From the NCBI RefSeq assembly GCF_020164455.1, contig NZ_JAIQWW010000012.1, positions 62,001-126,000 on the forward strand: a stretch of DNA of 64,000 bases, given 5' to 3'. Of the stretch, positions 29,023-37,692 are shown piece after piece (position 1 is the first letter of the stretch; each line of letters begins with the position of its first letter). The DNA comes from Phyllobacterium chamaecytisi (lineage in GTDB: Bacteria > Pseudomonadota > Alphaproteobacteria > Rhizobiales > Rhizobiaceae). A program made the translations under genes and the position numbers. Below the pieces are notes generated by a model, which was given only the letters and a program-made list of their open reading frames with translations, did no database searches and had not been told where the DNA came from.

Positions 29023-30912
29023 ATGGCAGGTCCCGGAGACAATTCACGTGCGAATCCGAAAGGTCCGGTTGATTCCGAGCCTTTTAAGCGCGCGCTTACG
29101 GGATGCATGCGTGCGATTGCCGGCGACCATGAAATGGAAGTTGGATTCGGTAATGACAAGCCGGCCCTGACGGGTCATCGCGCACGCCTTCCCGATCTGC
29201 CCAAGCGTCCAACTGCCAATGATGTCGCCGTCACACGCGGCCTTGGCGACTCGATGGCGCTCCGCAAGGCCTGTCACAATGACCGAATTCACGCGACGCT
29301 GGCGCCCGAAGGCAAGCAGGCGAGGGCGATCTTCGATGCGGTTGAACAGGCGCGTGTCGAGGCCATCGGTGCGCTGCGTATGGACGGCGTTGCCGAGAAT
29401 CTGACTTCCATGCTTTCGGACAAATATGCCCGGGCCAATTTCCCGGCAATAACCGATAAAGCGGAGGCGCCGCTCGAGGAAGCCGTGGCGCTTTTGGTCC
29501 GTGAGAAGCTTACGGGCCGCAAAGCTCCCGAATCAGCTGGCAATGTGCTTGACCTGTGGCGTGACTGGATTGAGGAGAAGGCCGCGGCGGACCTCGACCA
29601 TCTCGGTGCCAAGATCAACGATCAAAACGCTTTCGCTCGCGTCGTACGCGAGATGCTGGCTTCCATGGAGATGGCGGAAGAGCTGGCGCAGGAGAGCCAG
29701 GAAGACGACAGCCAGGACAATAACGAAGACTCGCCAGAACCGGAAGAAAACAACGAAGGCGGTTCGGATGAGAACGAGGGCAGCGATTCGTCCGAGAATG
29801 ATGAGTCCGATACATCCAGCGACGACAGCCAGTCCGGCGAGACCGAAGCCGCCGACGCTTCGTCTGACGATATGGACGAGGATTCGGACGCGGATGCCGA
29901 GATACCGGGCGAGGCGCGGCGCCCCAACCAGCCGTTCTCCAACCTCGGCAGTGAGAGCGGTTACAAGATTTTCACGCAGGAATTCGACGAAACGACCGAT
30001 GCGGAAGAGCTTTGCGACGAGGCCGAACTGGAGCGGCTGCGGGCTTTTCTCGATAAGCAACTAGCCAATCTCTCTGCTGTCGTTGGACGCTTGGCAAACA
30101 AGTTGCAACGCCGTCTGATGGCGCAACAAAACCGCTCATGGGACTTCGATCTGGAGGAGGGTTACCTCGACAGCGCCCGTCTTGTGCGTATTGTAATCGA
30201 TCCAACGCAACCACTTTCCTATAAGCAGGAACGTGACACGGATTTCCGCGATACGGTTGTGACGCTGCTCATCGACAATTCCGGTTCCATGCGCGGGCGG
30301 CCGATTACCGTTGCCGCGACGTGCGCGGACATTCTGGCAAGGACGCTGGAGCGTTGCGGTGTGAAGGTGGAAATCCTCGGGTTCACCACCAAGGCCTGGA
30401 AAGGCGGTCAGGCGCGTGAAGCCTGGCTGGAACGTGGCAAGCCCGCCAATCCCGGTCGTCTTAATGACCTGCGCCACATCGTCTACAAGCGCGCTGACGC
30501 CCCGTGGCGGCGCGCACGGCGCAATCTTGGCCTGATGATGCGCGAAGGCCTTCTGAAGGAGAACATCGACGGTGAAGCCTTGATATGGGCACACCAACGC
30601 TTGCTGGGCCGTCCTGAGCAGCGCCGTATCCTGATGATGATCTCGGATGGGGCTCCGGTTGATGATTCTACCCTTTCGGTCAATCCGGGCAACTATCTCG
30701 AGCGGCACTTGCGCGCTGTGATCGAGGAGATCGAAACACGTTCGCCAGTTGAGCTGATCGCCATTGGGATCGGTCATGATGTGACCCGGTACTATCGCCG
30801 CGCTGTCACTATCGTCGATGCAGAGGAACTTGCCGGTGCCATGACTGAACAGCTGGCTTCATTATTTGAAGAGCCGGAGCGACAGAGCGCAAAAAAGTCA
30901 ATGCGGCGATAA
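29023..30912 (+). CDS. cobT: Cobaltochelatase subunit CobT
   Basis: Subunit of 629 residues that forms a chaperone-like ring complex with CobS. The N-terminal helical domain (1-220) is followed by a very acidic Ser/Asp/Glu-rich linker (about 222-300), and a C-terminal von Willebrand factor A domain (about 410-620) with the metal site DNSGSMRG and the later [13 protein letters not shown]. This is the standard layout; the acidic linker is normal for the family. It is 14 bases after cobS. The phytase-like gene starts just after its stop. Confidence 0.95.
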   Translation: MAGPGDNSRANPKGPVDSEPFKRALTGCMRAIAGDHEMEVGFGNDKPALTGHRARLPDLPKRPTANDVAVTRGLGDSMALRKACHNDRIHATLAPEGKQARAIFDAVEQARVEAIGALRMDGVAENLTSMLSDKYARANFPAITDKAEAPLEEAVALLVREKLTGRKAPESAGNVLDLWRDWIEEKAAADLDHLGAKINDQNAFARVVREMLASMEMAEELAQESQEDDSQDNNEDSPEPEENNEGGSDENEGSDSSENDESDTSSDDSQSGETEAADASSDDMDEDSDADAEIPGEARRPNQPFSNLGSESGYKIFTQEFDETTDAEELCDEAELERLRAFLDKQLANLSAVVGRLANKLQRRLMAQQNRSWDFDLEEGYLDSARLVRIVIDPTQPLSYKQERDTDFRDTVVTLLIDNSGSMRGRPITVAATCADILARTLERCGVKVEILGFTTKAWKGGQAREAWLERGKPANPGRLNDLRHIVYKRADAPWRRARRNLGLMMREGLLKENIDGEALIWAHQRLLGRPEQRRILMMISDGAPVDDSTLSVNPGNYLERHLRAVIEEIETRSPVELIAIGIGHDVTRYYRRAVTIVDAEELAGAMTEQLASLFEEPERQSAKKSMRR

Positions 30913-30913
30913 C

Positions 30914-31927
30914 ATGAACCGAACTGCGCTGACTTTTCGGCGCGCATCGCTTTGCCTCGCAATCCTTGTTGCAATGCCGGTTTTAGCGGACGAGAGCGCA
31001 ATCGTTTCCCCTGCCGTCATCGAGTCCCGTGTGGTCTCCAATTTTCGCATCGGCTCGTCCGAGAGGCGGTTCGGAGATCTTGAATTTGTTGGCGGTCTGG
31101 AAATGACCTCTGCGAGTTCCGACTTTGGCGGCCTTTCCGCGTTTCGCTATCTGGATTCAGGAAAGAAATTTCTCGGCATCACCGATACTGGCTTCTGGTA
31201 TGCGGGTACGATGCAGCGCGATGAGGAGGGCAGACCCGCATCGATCGGCAATTTTCGCTTGGCACCGATTCAGAGCGAGGAAGGTCTTCCTGTTGAGGGC
31301 AAGTGGAACTCCGATGCCGAAGGCATGAGCGTTTACGGCGATACAGTCACGGTTTCGTTCGAGCGCATCCACCGGATTGCGGAATATGCGCTGGACCTTG
31401 AAAACTTTGCCTCGACGCCAAGGAATGTTCCTCTGCCGATACCGAGGGAAGAGCTGCGCAACAACCGCGGCATAGAGACGATAGCCTATTCGCCGGCCTC
31501 CGGCCCATTGCACGGGGCGCGGGTTGCAGTAACCGAAAAAAGCATCAACAAGGCTGGCGATATGTTCGCCGCAGTGCTTGAAGGGCCGCAGAAGGGCGTT
31601 TTCTTTGTCAAACGCCGCGATGATTTCGATGTCAGCGATGGCGATTTCCTGCCCGATGGTGATTTGTTGCTGCTTGAGCGCCGCTTCAGCATAGCCAGCG
31701 GCGTGGTCCTGAGAATACGAAGAATATCCGTGGCAAGCATCAAACCTGGGGCTACGGTCGACGGGGAATTCATCCTGCAGGCGGACATGCGAAACCAGAT
31801 AGACAATATGGAAGGGCTGGATGTCTGGCAGACGGCAGACGGTTCTACCCGACTATCGCTTGTCTCAGATGACAATCATTCCATCCTGCAACGGAATCTT
31901 TATCTGGAATTCCGGTTTGCCGAGTAG
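30914..31927 (+). CDS. Secreted phytase-like (esterase-like activity) domain protein
   Basis: Exported protein of 337 residues. The signal peptide is MNRTALTFRRASLCLAILVA, with cleavage near VLADE. The rest is a beta-propeller-like phytase-like domain (PF13449 type): GGLSAFRYL, FLGITDTGFWYAG, NSDAEGMSVYG, RGIETIAYSP and DNMEGLDVW. The repeated Glu/Asp-Gly-Met/Ile motifs are usual metal or blade positions. The substrate is unknown. The ATG at 30914 is 1 base after the cobT stop, suggesting co-transcription. The last 28 bases overlap the convergent yhhQ-type gene. Confidence 0.85.
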   Translation: MNRTALTFRRASLCLAILVAMPVLADESAIVSPAVIESRVVSNFRIGSSERRFGDLEFVGGLEMTSASSDFGGLSAFRYLDSGKKFLGITDTGFWYAGTMQRDEEGRPASIGNFRLAPIQSEEGLPVEGKWNSDAEGMSVYGDTVTVSFERIHRIAEYALDLENFASTPRNVPLPIPREELRNNRGIETIAYSPASGPLHGARVAVTEKSINKAGDMFAAVLEGPQKGVFFVKRRDDFDVSDGDFLPDGDLLLLERRFSIASGVVLRIRRISVASIKPGATVDGEFILQADMRNQIDNMEGLDVWQTADGSTRLSLVSDDNHSILQRNLYLEFRFAE

Positions 31928-32550
31928 ATAGCGGGGGCGAAGATTGCAAGGATCGCTCCGTAAGGCACCAGCATCACGACAGCCATGAACATTTTGACCA
32001 TCAGATCGCCAAAACCCAACGACATCCACAATGGGATTTCCCTGCCAAGGAAGGGCACCAGCATGGCAAGTGACGAATCGGCGTGGCCTGTCGCGGCGTC
32101 GATCCAGGCAAAGTTGGCAGCAAAGGCGATCGAGAAGAACAGCAATGTGTCTAACAGCGAACCGAAGATGGCAGAGGCAAAAGGCGCCTTCCACCAGGTC
32201 AGCTGCCGCAACCTGTTGAATACGGTGATGTCCAGAAGCTGGGCTGTCAGGAATGCCGTGCCGGATGCGATAGCGATGCGCGGCGTTGCCAGCCAGACCG
32301 AAAGGACGACGGCAATCGCAAACCCCACATAGACGACCTTCCGGGCAAAGGCCGGGCCGAATGTGCGATTTGCAAGATCGTTGACCAGAAAGGCTATCGG
32401 GTAGGTAAAGGCGCCATAGGTCAGGATTTCTCCCAATCCAAAATGATCAAAAGGATACTGAACAAGGATATTGGACGCGGCAACGACCGCGCACATAGCT
32501 AAAACGGGGAGAATAAAGTCCGAAAAGGTATAGGCGCGTTGCATCGGCAT
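31900..32550 (-). CDS. Queuosine precursor transporter (YhhQ/VUT, DUF165 family)
   Basis: Inner-membrane protein of 216 residues with about six membrane segments. Family marks are ASNILVQYPF, LTYGAFTYPIAFLVNDLANRTFG and GSLLDTLLFFSIAF. E. coli YhhQ imports preQ0/preQ1 for queuosine tRNA modification. The ATG at 32550 has AGGA 7 bases upstream; a second ATG at 32544 is possible. The leader contains a probable preQ1-I riboswitch that includes both this AGGA and the start codon. It follows rpmB on the same strand, separated by a hairpin. Its 3' end overlaps the convergent phytase-like gene by 28 bases. Confidence 0.92.
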   Translation of the reverse strand: MPMQRAYTFSDFILPVLAMCAVVAASNILVQYPFDHFGLGEILTYGAFTYPIAFLVNDLANRTFGPAFARKVVYVGFAIAVVLSVWLATPRIAIASGTAFLTAQLLDITVFNRLRQLTWWKAPFASAIFGSLLDTLLFFSIAFAANFAWIDAATGHADSSLAMLVPFLGREIPLWMSLGFGDLMVKMFMAVVMLVPYGAILAIFAPAIYSANRNSR

Positions 32551-32576
32551 TTTTTTATCCTGGGTAATGGAACCAG
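32546..32576 (-). promoter_or_regulatory. Probable preQ1-I riboswitch in the yhhQ leader
   Basis: On the - strand the leader reads stem CTGG (32576-32573), loop TTCCATTAC (32572-32564), stem CCAG (32563-32560), then GATAAAAAAATG. This matches the preQ1-I plan: a short P1, a loop that begins UUC and ends with an AC, and an A-rich tail whose 3' end pairs back to the loop. Loop CATT (32569-32566) can pair with tail AATG (32551-32548), so the pseudoknot would contain the start codon, and AGGA (32561-32558) overlaps the P1 3' strand. Ligand binding would then block translation. The downstream gene transports preQ1/preQ0, which supports the call. Confidence 0.75.
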
Positions 32577-32582
32577 CAATAA

Positions 32583-32600
32583 GGCCAGCATTTGCTGGCC
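32583..32600 (-). terminator. Hairpin after rpmB, possible terminator
   Basis: GGCCAGCA and TGCTGGCC form an 8-base (7 with a realistic loop) perfect stem 31 bases after the rpmB stop; on the - strand it is followed by TTATT, a weak U-tract. It would separate rpmB from the riboswitch-controlled yhhQ gene, or allow partial read-through into it. Confidence 0.5.
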
Positions 32601-32631
32601 TCGACGACTAGAAAACGGAAACGATTGCTAA

Positions 32632-32931
32632 TTAAGCAGCGACCGGAGCTTCAAGAAGCTTCTTGGCAATCTGACGTTTCAGGAGACGAGCACGTTGCGA
32701 CAGCTCCTTCTCGTCAGCCTTGACCAGGAATGCATCCAGACCACCGCGATGCTCGACGCTGCGCAGGGCATGGGCCGAAACGCGCAGACGATAGCTCTGA
32801 CCGAGGGCTTCGGAGATCAGCGTTACGTGGCAAAGATTCGGCAAGAAGCGGCGGCGCGTTCTGTTGTTCGCGTGGCTCACATTGTTACCATACTGTACCG
32901 ACTTAGCGGTCAATTCACATGTGCGGGACAT
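32632..32931 (-). CDS. rpmB: 50S ribosomal protein L28
   Basis: Ribosomal protein of 99 residues, the usual alphaproteobacterial length. The N-terminus [20 protein letters not shown] and the [12 protein letters not shown] rRNA-binding segment are typical. The zinc-type Cys pairs of some L28 proteins are absent, as expected for this group. A good promoter is seen at 33047-33075, giving a leader of about 110 bases. Transcription may continue through a hairpin into yhhQ. Confidence 0.97.
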   Translation of the reverse strand: MSRTCELTAKSVQYGNNVSHANNRTRRRFLPNLCHVTLISEALGQSYRLRVSAHALRSVEHRGGLDAFLVKADEKELSQRARLLKRQIAKKLLEAPVAA

Positions 32932-33046
32932 CTGGTCTCACCTTCAAATTTTTCATTCGCCTTTGTCCGAATATTTCCTGCTACCATCGCACGTTGCCGT
33001 GCAGCGGCTCGCTTGTCGGATGGGCGGCCTATTGGGAAGTCGCGTT

Positions 33047-33075
33047 TCTATAGTGATATGGGCCGCGCGCGTCAA
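33047..33075 (-). promoter_or_regulatory. Predicted sigma-70 promoter of rpmB
   Basis: On the - strand TTGACG (33075-33070) and TATAGA (33052-33047) are separated by 17 bases, close to consensus in both boxes. The start codon of rpmB is about 115 bases downstream. Confidence 0.65.
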
Positions 33076-33204
33076 GTGCACTTATGCCATGTTTGGCGCT
33101 GCTTTTATATAATACAGGCCAGCTTCTTGATGTATATCACAACTTTGCCCGCTTTGTACGCTCGAACAATCACTGCAGGGATGCTTTGGACAAGAATGAC
33201 AAGA

Positions 33205-34011
33205 ATGAATGCCCATAGGCAGTATGCCAGCCGAACGCGAATGCTGGTGCCGCTCGCTGTACTAGCGCTGATGGGCGCGCATCCGGCGCACGGTGCCCAG
33301 TCGTATCAGACAGATTACCGCGTTTCACTCTTCGGATTGTCGATAGCCAAGGCAAGTTTTTCAACCAGCGTCACAGATGATCGCGCTTACAAAGTTGTCG
33401 GGTCTCTTGCCAGCTCGGGGCTGGGTAGCCTGTTCGATGACACCAATGGCAAGCTGGACGTTACCGGTCAGTTCGCCGAGACCGGGCCCGTACCGAATTC
33501 CTATGTTGTCAACTATCGGCATGGAAACCGAAACAAGAGCACGTCGATCGCCTTTACCAACGGCAATGTTACGAATACCACCAATGATCCGCCGATCAAC
33601 AGGAAGAAGAACTGGGTGGATCTGAAACCTGCCGACCTCCAATCGGTTGCCGATCCGATTTCCGGCGTGATGGTGGCGGCAAGCAGCCTCGACCAGGTCT
33701 GCAGGCAGACGTTGCATCTTTATGATGGCCAGACGCGCGTGGACTTGAAACTTTCTCCATCGGGCAGGGCGCAGCCCTTTGCGACCGAGGGCTTCAAGGG
33801 TGATGCCATTACCTGTTTGGCTAAATTCGTCCCGATCGCCGGCTATCAGTCAGGGCGAAAAGCTATCGAATATCTGAAGAACTCGAGCAAGATCAGTCTC
33901 ACCTTTGCATCCCTCGGCAAGTCCGCTATCTATTCACCGGTGCAGGCGAAAATCGGCACGCAGATCGGTACGGTGACTGTTTACGCAACCCGTTTCGAAA
34001 AGACGCAATAG
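33205..34011 (+). CDS. Exported DUF3108 domain protein
   Basis: Protein of about 268 residues with an N-terminal signal sequence (hydrophobic LVPLAVLALMGAHPAHGAQS, cleavage near HGAQ). The mature part matches the DUF3108 plan: YQTDYRVSLFGLSIAKASF at the start, SSGLGSLFDDTNGKLD, and SVADPISGVMVAASS in the middle. Such proteins are periplasmic or outer-membrane-associated, with unknown function. The start is uncertain: ATG codons at 33181, 33196 and 33205 are in frame and none has a strong ribosome binding site; I chose 33205 because it gives the most normal signal peptide. It is divergent from rpmB. Confidence 0.8.
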   Translation: MNAHRQYASRTRMLVPLAVLALMGAHPAHGAQSYQTDYRVSLFGLSIAKASFSTSVTDDRAYKVVGSLASSGLGSLFDDTNGKLDVTGQFAETGPVPNSYVVNYRHGNRNKSTSIAFTNGNVTNTTNDPPINRKKNWVDLKPADLQSVADPISGVMVAASSLDQVCRQTLHLYDGQTRVDLKLSPSGRAQPFATEGFKGDAITCLAKFVPIAGYQSGRKAIEYLKNSSKISLTFASLGKSAIYSPVQAKIGTQIGTVTVYATRFEKTQ

Positions 34012-34050
34012 ACGCGGCTGGGCGGGCCGTCTTCGAATCCGGGGTGCTTT

Positions 34051-34944
34051 TTGGCTACATTTGTTGGTTTTCTTGCGATCATCATGTGGGCGATGCTCGC
34101 GCTTTTCACTGATGTGTCGGGCAAGGTTCCCCCATTTCAGCTAACCGCGATGACGTTCGCTATCGGTGCGTGTCTCGGGTTGATCTCTTGGCTGTGGCGG
34201 CCGGGTGCTGCACGGCATCTGCGCCAGCCCGCAAAGGTCTGGCTGCTCGGCGTTGTCGGGCTCTTTGGCTATCACTTCCTCTATTTTACGGCGCTACGAA
34301 ACGCTCCAGCTGTCGACGCCAGCCTCATCGCCTATCTCTGGCCGCTTTTCATCGTTGTTGGATCCGCCCTGATGCCTGGTGAAAAGCTACGCTGGTTTCA
34401 CATTCTAGGCACGTTATTGGGCTTGGCCGGAACAGTGCTGATCATAACCAAGGGTGGCGGCCTCGGCTTCGATCCGCAATTTGGCTTCGGCTACGCCATG
34501 GCAGGCCTCTGCGCACTGACATGGGCCGCCTATTCGCTGTTGTCGCGACGCTTTTCCAACGTGCCAACGGATGCTGTGACGGGCTTCTGCATCGCAACGT
34601 CGATCCTCTCGTTGATTTCACACCTGCTGCTTGAGCAGACGGTCTGGCCGGATGGACTCGTCCAGTGGCTCGCCGTCCTTGGGCTTGGGCTATTTCCGGT
34701 TGGTGCGGCGTTCTATGTCTGGGACTATGGCGTAAAGCATGGGAATATCCAGGTGCTCGGTGCGTCGAGCTATGCCGCACCACTGCTTTCAACGCTTGTG
34801 CTGATCATCGCGGGGGTGACGGAGCCAACGGGGCGCGTGATGCTCGCATGCCTCTTGATCACGCTGGGCGCGGTTATCGCAGCAAAGGACATGCTCTTCA
34901 AGCGCCGTCAGGGCTCCCAGCCAGGTTCCGCCATTTCGAACTGA
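34051..34944 (+). CDS. DMT/EamA-family transporter (aromatic amino acid exporter-like)
   Basis: Inner-membrane protein of 297 residues with ten predicted membrane segments in two EamA repeats (about 5-125 and 145-285). Segments such as FLYFTALRNAPAVDASLIAYLWPLFIV and AAFYVWDYGVKHGNIQVLGASSYAAPLLSTL resemble the YddG-type branch, but the substrate is not certain. The start is TTG at 34051 with GGGGTG before it; no ATG is available near the first membrane segment. The last 37 bases overlap the convergent cupin gene. Confidence 0.88.
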   Translation: MATFVGFLAIIMWAMLALFTDVSGKVPPFQLTAMTFAIGACLGLISWLWRPGAARHLRQPAKVWLLGVVGLFGYHFLYFTALRNAPAVDASLIAYLWPLFIVVGSALMPGEKLRWFHILGTLLGLAGTVLIITKGGGLGFDPQFGFGYAMAGLCALTWAAYSLLSRRFSNVPTDAVTGFCIATSILSLISHLLLEQTVWPDGLVQWLAVLGLGLFPVGAAFYVWDYGVKHGNIQVLGASSYAAPLLSTLVLIIAGVTEPTGRVMLACLLITLGAVIAAKDMLFKRRQGSQPGSAISN

Positions 34945-35345
34945 GCGAAATCAAATCCTGGTGCTACCGTGCACCCGACAAGTGTCCACGCGCCGAGGCT
35001 CTTGGCCATTTGCCATTGTCCTGCCGGAACAATGGCTTGCGGGCGCTGCCCATTTGCTAGATCAAGTCCTAGCGTAAAACTTTCGTGCGGTGAGCCCTCG
35101 GTTGCCACGGTCAAAAGCAGTGGTGCACCACCATACCAGTGCCAGACTTCGGCTGCATCCTTGACGCGGTGCCAGGCCGAAATTTGGCCCTCTTCGAGCA
35201 GAAAGTAGATCGCCGTCGAGTGCCCGCGCCCGCCTTCTGGCCAATCGCCCTGGTTGTCGCGGAACGTCTGGACATAGAAGCCGCCTTCCGGATGCGGCTG
35301 AAGCCCGAGGCGCCCGCGAATCTCGTCTGCTGTCAGCACCATCAA
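34908..35345 (-). CDS. Cupin domain protein (DUF985 family)
   Basis: Protein of 145 residues with a single beta-barrel cupin. The DUF985 signature is clear: LGLQPHPEGGFYVQTFRD, STAIYFLLEEGQISAWHRVKDAAEVWHWYGGAPL and QAIVPAGQWQMAK, with His residues typical of the metal pocket. The function is unknown. It overlaps the gloB stop (ATGATG at 35345/35342), so it is probably translated with gloB. The 3' end overlaps the convergent transporter gene by 37 bases. Confidence 0.92.
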   Translation of the reverse strand: MMVLTADEIRGRLGLQPHPEGGFYVQTFRDNQGDWPEGGRGHSTAIYFLLEEGQISAWHRVKDAAEVWHWYGGAPLLLTVATEGSPHESFTLGLDLANGQRPQAIVPAGQWQMAKSLGAWTLVGCTVAPGFDFAQFEMAEPGWEP

Positions 35346-36112
35346 AAATTGTCCTTGCGCTTGCGGATTTCAGCGAAAACCGCCTCATCGGTCGCGCTCT
35401 CCATTTTGAGATTTTTGCGGATCGCCGGATCGTGCCAGCGAAGAAACGGGTTGGTTGCCATCTCGCGCATGAGCGTTGTTGGCAGGGTCGGCAAATCCGC
35501 CTCCCGCAAAGTCTTGATTTCCTTGGCACGTTCCTTGAGCGCCGAGTTTTCCGGGTCGATAGTCAGGGCAAAGCGGGCGTTGCTCTCGCTGTATTCGTGG
35601 CCGCAATAGATTTCCGTTTCGCCCGGCAGTCCGATCAACCGCTGCAGCGACTTGAACATAGTCGCGGGCGCTCCTTCGAAAAGCCGTCCGCAGCCGAGTG
35701 AAAACAGGGTGTCGCCGGTAAACGCGACCTTGGCAGCAGGGATATGAAAGGAGATTTCTCCTGCGGTGTGCCCCGGCGTGGAAATGACCTCCACTTCGAA
35801 ATTGCCGAATTTAAACCGGTCGCCGTGACGGACGCCGCGGTCAATACCCGGTATTTTCGCCTTTTCGTCCTCCGGACCAATGATTTCCACGCCAAATCGT
35901 TTCTTCAGCGCCAGATTGGCTTCCACGTGATCCGTATGGTGATGCGTGGTGAAAATATGGGTCAGTTTCCAGCCGCGGCGCTTGAGCGCGTCAAGAATCG
36001 GCTGCTCTTCGGGGGCATCGATGGAGGCGGTCAGGCTGGTTTCAGGATCATGGATCAGCACGCCGAAATTATCGCTGCGGGCGGTGAATTGTTCTATCTG
36101 CAATTGGGGCAT
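35342..36112 (-). CDS. gloB: Hydroxyacylglutathione hydrolase (glyoxalase II)
   Basis: Cytoplasmic metallo-beta-lactamase-fold enzyme of 256 residues that hydrolyses S-lactoylglutathione in methylglyoxal detoxification. The binuclear metal motif THHHTDH is at residues 56-62, followed by STPGHTAGEISFHI (His), FTGDTLFSLGCGR (bridging Asp) and YCGHEYSESNARFAL (His). The ATG at 36112 is chosen from the conserved start MPQLQIEQF; the frame extends to 36169 without similarity. AAGAGA lies upstream. It is divergent from the methyltransferase gene. Confidence 0.94.
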   Translation of the reverse strand: MPQLQIEQFTARSDNFGVLIHDPETSLTASIDAPEEQPILDALKRRGWKLTHIFTTHHHTDHVEANLALKKRFGVEIIGPEDEKAKIPGIDRGVRHGDRFKFGNFEVEVISTPGHTAGEISFHIPAAKVAFTGDTLFSLGCGRLFEGAPATMFKSLQRLIGLPGETEIYCGHEYSESNARFALTIDPENSALKERAKEIKTLREADLPTLPTTLMREMATNPFLRWHDPAIRKNLKMESATDEAVFAEIRKRKDNF

Positions 36113-36216
36113 GGTCGTTCTCTTCATTCTTGGCTGGGCAAGATAATCCCGGTTAAGCCAGGTCTGCAACCCATGTCATTTCTTGATGTTCTCATCTTCC
36201 ATGTTACTTTGCGGCC

Positions 36217-36957
36217 ATGCATCTCGACATCATCGATCTTCGCTCATTTTACGCTTCAACGCTCGGCCATCTGACCGAGCGCTCCATTACGATGGCCTTG
36301 GTGCCGCTCTGGCCGAAGCTGCCAGGCGAGCGGCTGGTTGGTCTCGGATACGCCGTACCTTACCTCGACCGGTTCCGCGGCGACACAGAACGCACATTCG
36401 CCTTCATGCCGGCCGGGCAGGGCGCCGCCAGCTGGCCGCCTGTCGAGCCGTCCGCTACAGCATTGATATTTGAAGAGGATTTGCCTCTCCCCGACTCCGC
36501 AGTGGACAGAATATTGATGGTACATGCGCTGGAACATGCGGAGGATCCACGCGAAACACTGAAGGAGATGTGGCGTGTTCTCGCGCCCAACGGCCGGCTC
36601 GTCATCGTCGTTCCGAATCGGAGGGGACTATGGGCAAGGTTTGAACATACGCCGTTTGGCAGCGGCCGCCCCTATAGCCGAGGTCAGCTGACGCGTCTCC
36701 TGAGGGAGGCAAACTTCACGCCCGGACCGTGGGGCGAAGCTCTGTTCTTCCCGCCGTCATCGCGAAAAGCGATGATGCGGCCTTCTTCATTGTTTGAGCG
36801 GGTAGGCCGTCGTTTTTGGCCGATGTTCTCTGGCGTGTTGCTCGTTGAAGCGCAAAAACGCATCTATCAGGGGCTACCCGTTGCCAAGCGTGCGTCGCGG
36901 CGTGTGTTCGTGCCGGTCCTCTCACCGCAAGGAACAGCGAGCGCCAGTTCGCGTTAG
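36217..36957 (+). CDS. SAM-dependent methyltransferase (class I)
   Basis: Protein of 246 residues with a methyltransferase-11-like domain. The usual glycine-rich motif I is weak (LVGLGYAVPYLDRF), but motif II/III regions are clear: LPLPDSAVDRILMVHALEHAEDP and LKEMWRVLAPNGRLVIVVPNRRGLW. This variant next to gloB is common in rhizobia. Substrate unknown. The ATG at 36217 lies 104 bases from the gloB start in a divergent arrangement. No close upstream Shine-Dalgarno sequence is seen. Confidence 0.88.
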   Translation: MHLDIIDLRSFYASTLGHLTERSITMALVPLWPKLPGERLVGLGYAVPYLDRFRGDTERTFAFMPAGQGAASWPPVEPSATALIFEEDLPLPDSAVDRILMVHALEHAEDPRETLKEMWRVLAPNGRLVIVVPNRRGLWARFEHTPFGSGRPYSRGQLTRLLREANFTPGPWGEALFFPPSSRKAMMRPSSLFERVGRRFWPMFSGVLLVEAQKRIYQGLPVAKRASRRVFVPVLSPQGTASASSR

Positions 36958-36988
36958 CGCAACCAAATTACCCGTATGGGTTGAAGTT

Positions 36989-37066
36989 CTTGCGCCAGAA
37001 TCGATGAGTCTTGCACCGGAATCGCAACTCTTTGTGCAAGATTCGAGGATTCTTGCGCAAATCCTA
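36989..37066. repeat. Imperfect 21-base tandem repeat, about four copies
   Basis: The unit TCTTGCGC(C/A)nnAaTCGannag starts at 36989, 37010, about 37031 and 37052, with a short last copy. The period of 20-22 bases is about two helical turns. It lies between the convergent ends of the methyltransferase and metW genes. Confidence 0.55.
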
Positions 37067-37077
37067 TGCGGGGTTCG

Positions 37078-37692
37078 CTAGCGTTTGAGCAGAAACACAG
37101 CCTGCTGGCCGAAGAGGTTCCAGAATCCCCATGGCATGTTGAATCCAAGGCGCTCCCCCAAGGCATTCAGCGCGACGGCGGACTCGACCTCTGCGCCGAC
37201 TTCCTTGGTCATATCGACAAAATCATTGATCGTACAGAAGTGGATATTCGGCGTGTCGTACCAGCTATAGGGCAGGTCCTTGGTGACCGGCATGCGACCG
37301 TTGATGGCGAGGGAGGTACGGACCCGCCAATGCCCGAAATTGGGAAATGACACGATGGCTTTTTCGCCGATGCGCAGAAGTTCCGTGAGGACATTCTTCG
37401 GGTTGCGGGTCGCCTGCAAGGTCTGCGACAGGATCACATAATCGAAACCGCCATCCGGATAATATTTGAGATCGCTGTCGGCATCGCCCTGGATGACCGA
37501 CAGGCCGCGCGCCACCGATTCGTTGACACCCTTTTGCGAGAGCTCGACGCCGCGCCCATCCACATCCTTGGTGTTCTGCAAAAGCTCCAAGAGTTCGCCA
37601 TCGCCGCAGCCGACGTCGAGCACGCGCGAGCCGGGTTTGACCAGCGAAGCGATGACGGCAAAATCGACGCGGGGATGGACGTTAACACTCAT
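37078..37692 (-). CDS. metW: Methionine biosynthesis protein MetW
   Basis: Methyltransferase-fold protein of 204 residues that partners with MetX in homoserine acylation in many proteobacteria. SAM-type motif I is [12 protein letters not shown], then [27 protein letters not shown] and [20 protein letters not shown], the MetW signature. The ATG at 37692 overlaps the metX stop by 4 bases, so the two are translationally coupled. No other gene follows on this strand before the tandem repeat. Confidence 0.95.
   Translation of the reverse strand: MSVNVHPRVDFAVIASLVKPGSRVLDVGCGDGELLELLQNTKDVDGRGVELSQKGVNESVARGLSVIQGDADSDLKYYPDGGFDYVILSQTLQATRNPKNVLTELLRIGEKAIVSFPNFGHWRVRTSLAINGRMPVTKDLPYSWYDTPNIHFCTINDFVDMTKEVGAEVESAVALNALGERLGFNMPWGFWNLFGQQAVFLLKR

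Noticed and set aside
29680-29930. Acidic low-complexity stretch in cobT as a sign of insertion
   Set aside because: An Asp/Glu/Ser-rich linker between the helical and von Willebrand domains is normal for CobT.
36958-37077. The tandem repeats as a CRISPR array
   Set aside because: Units are imperfect and directly adjacent, without spacers, and no cas genes are present.
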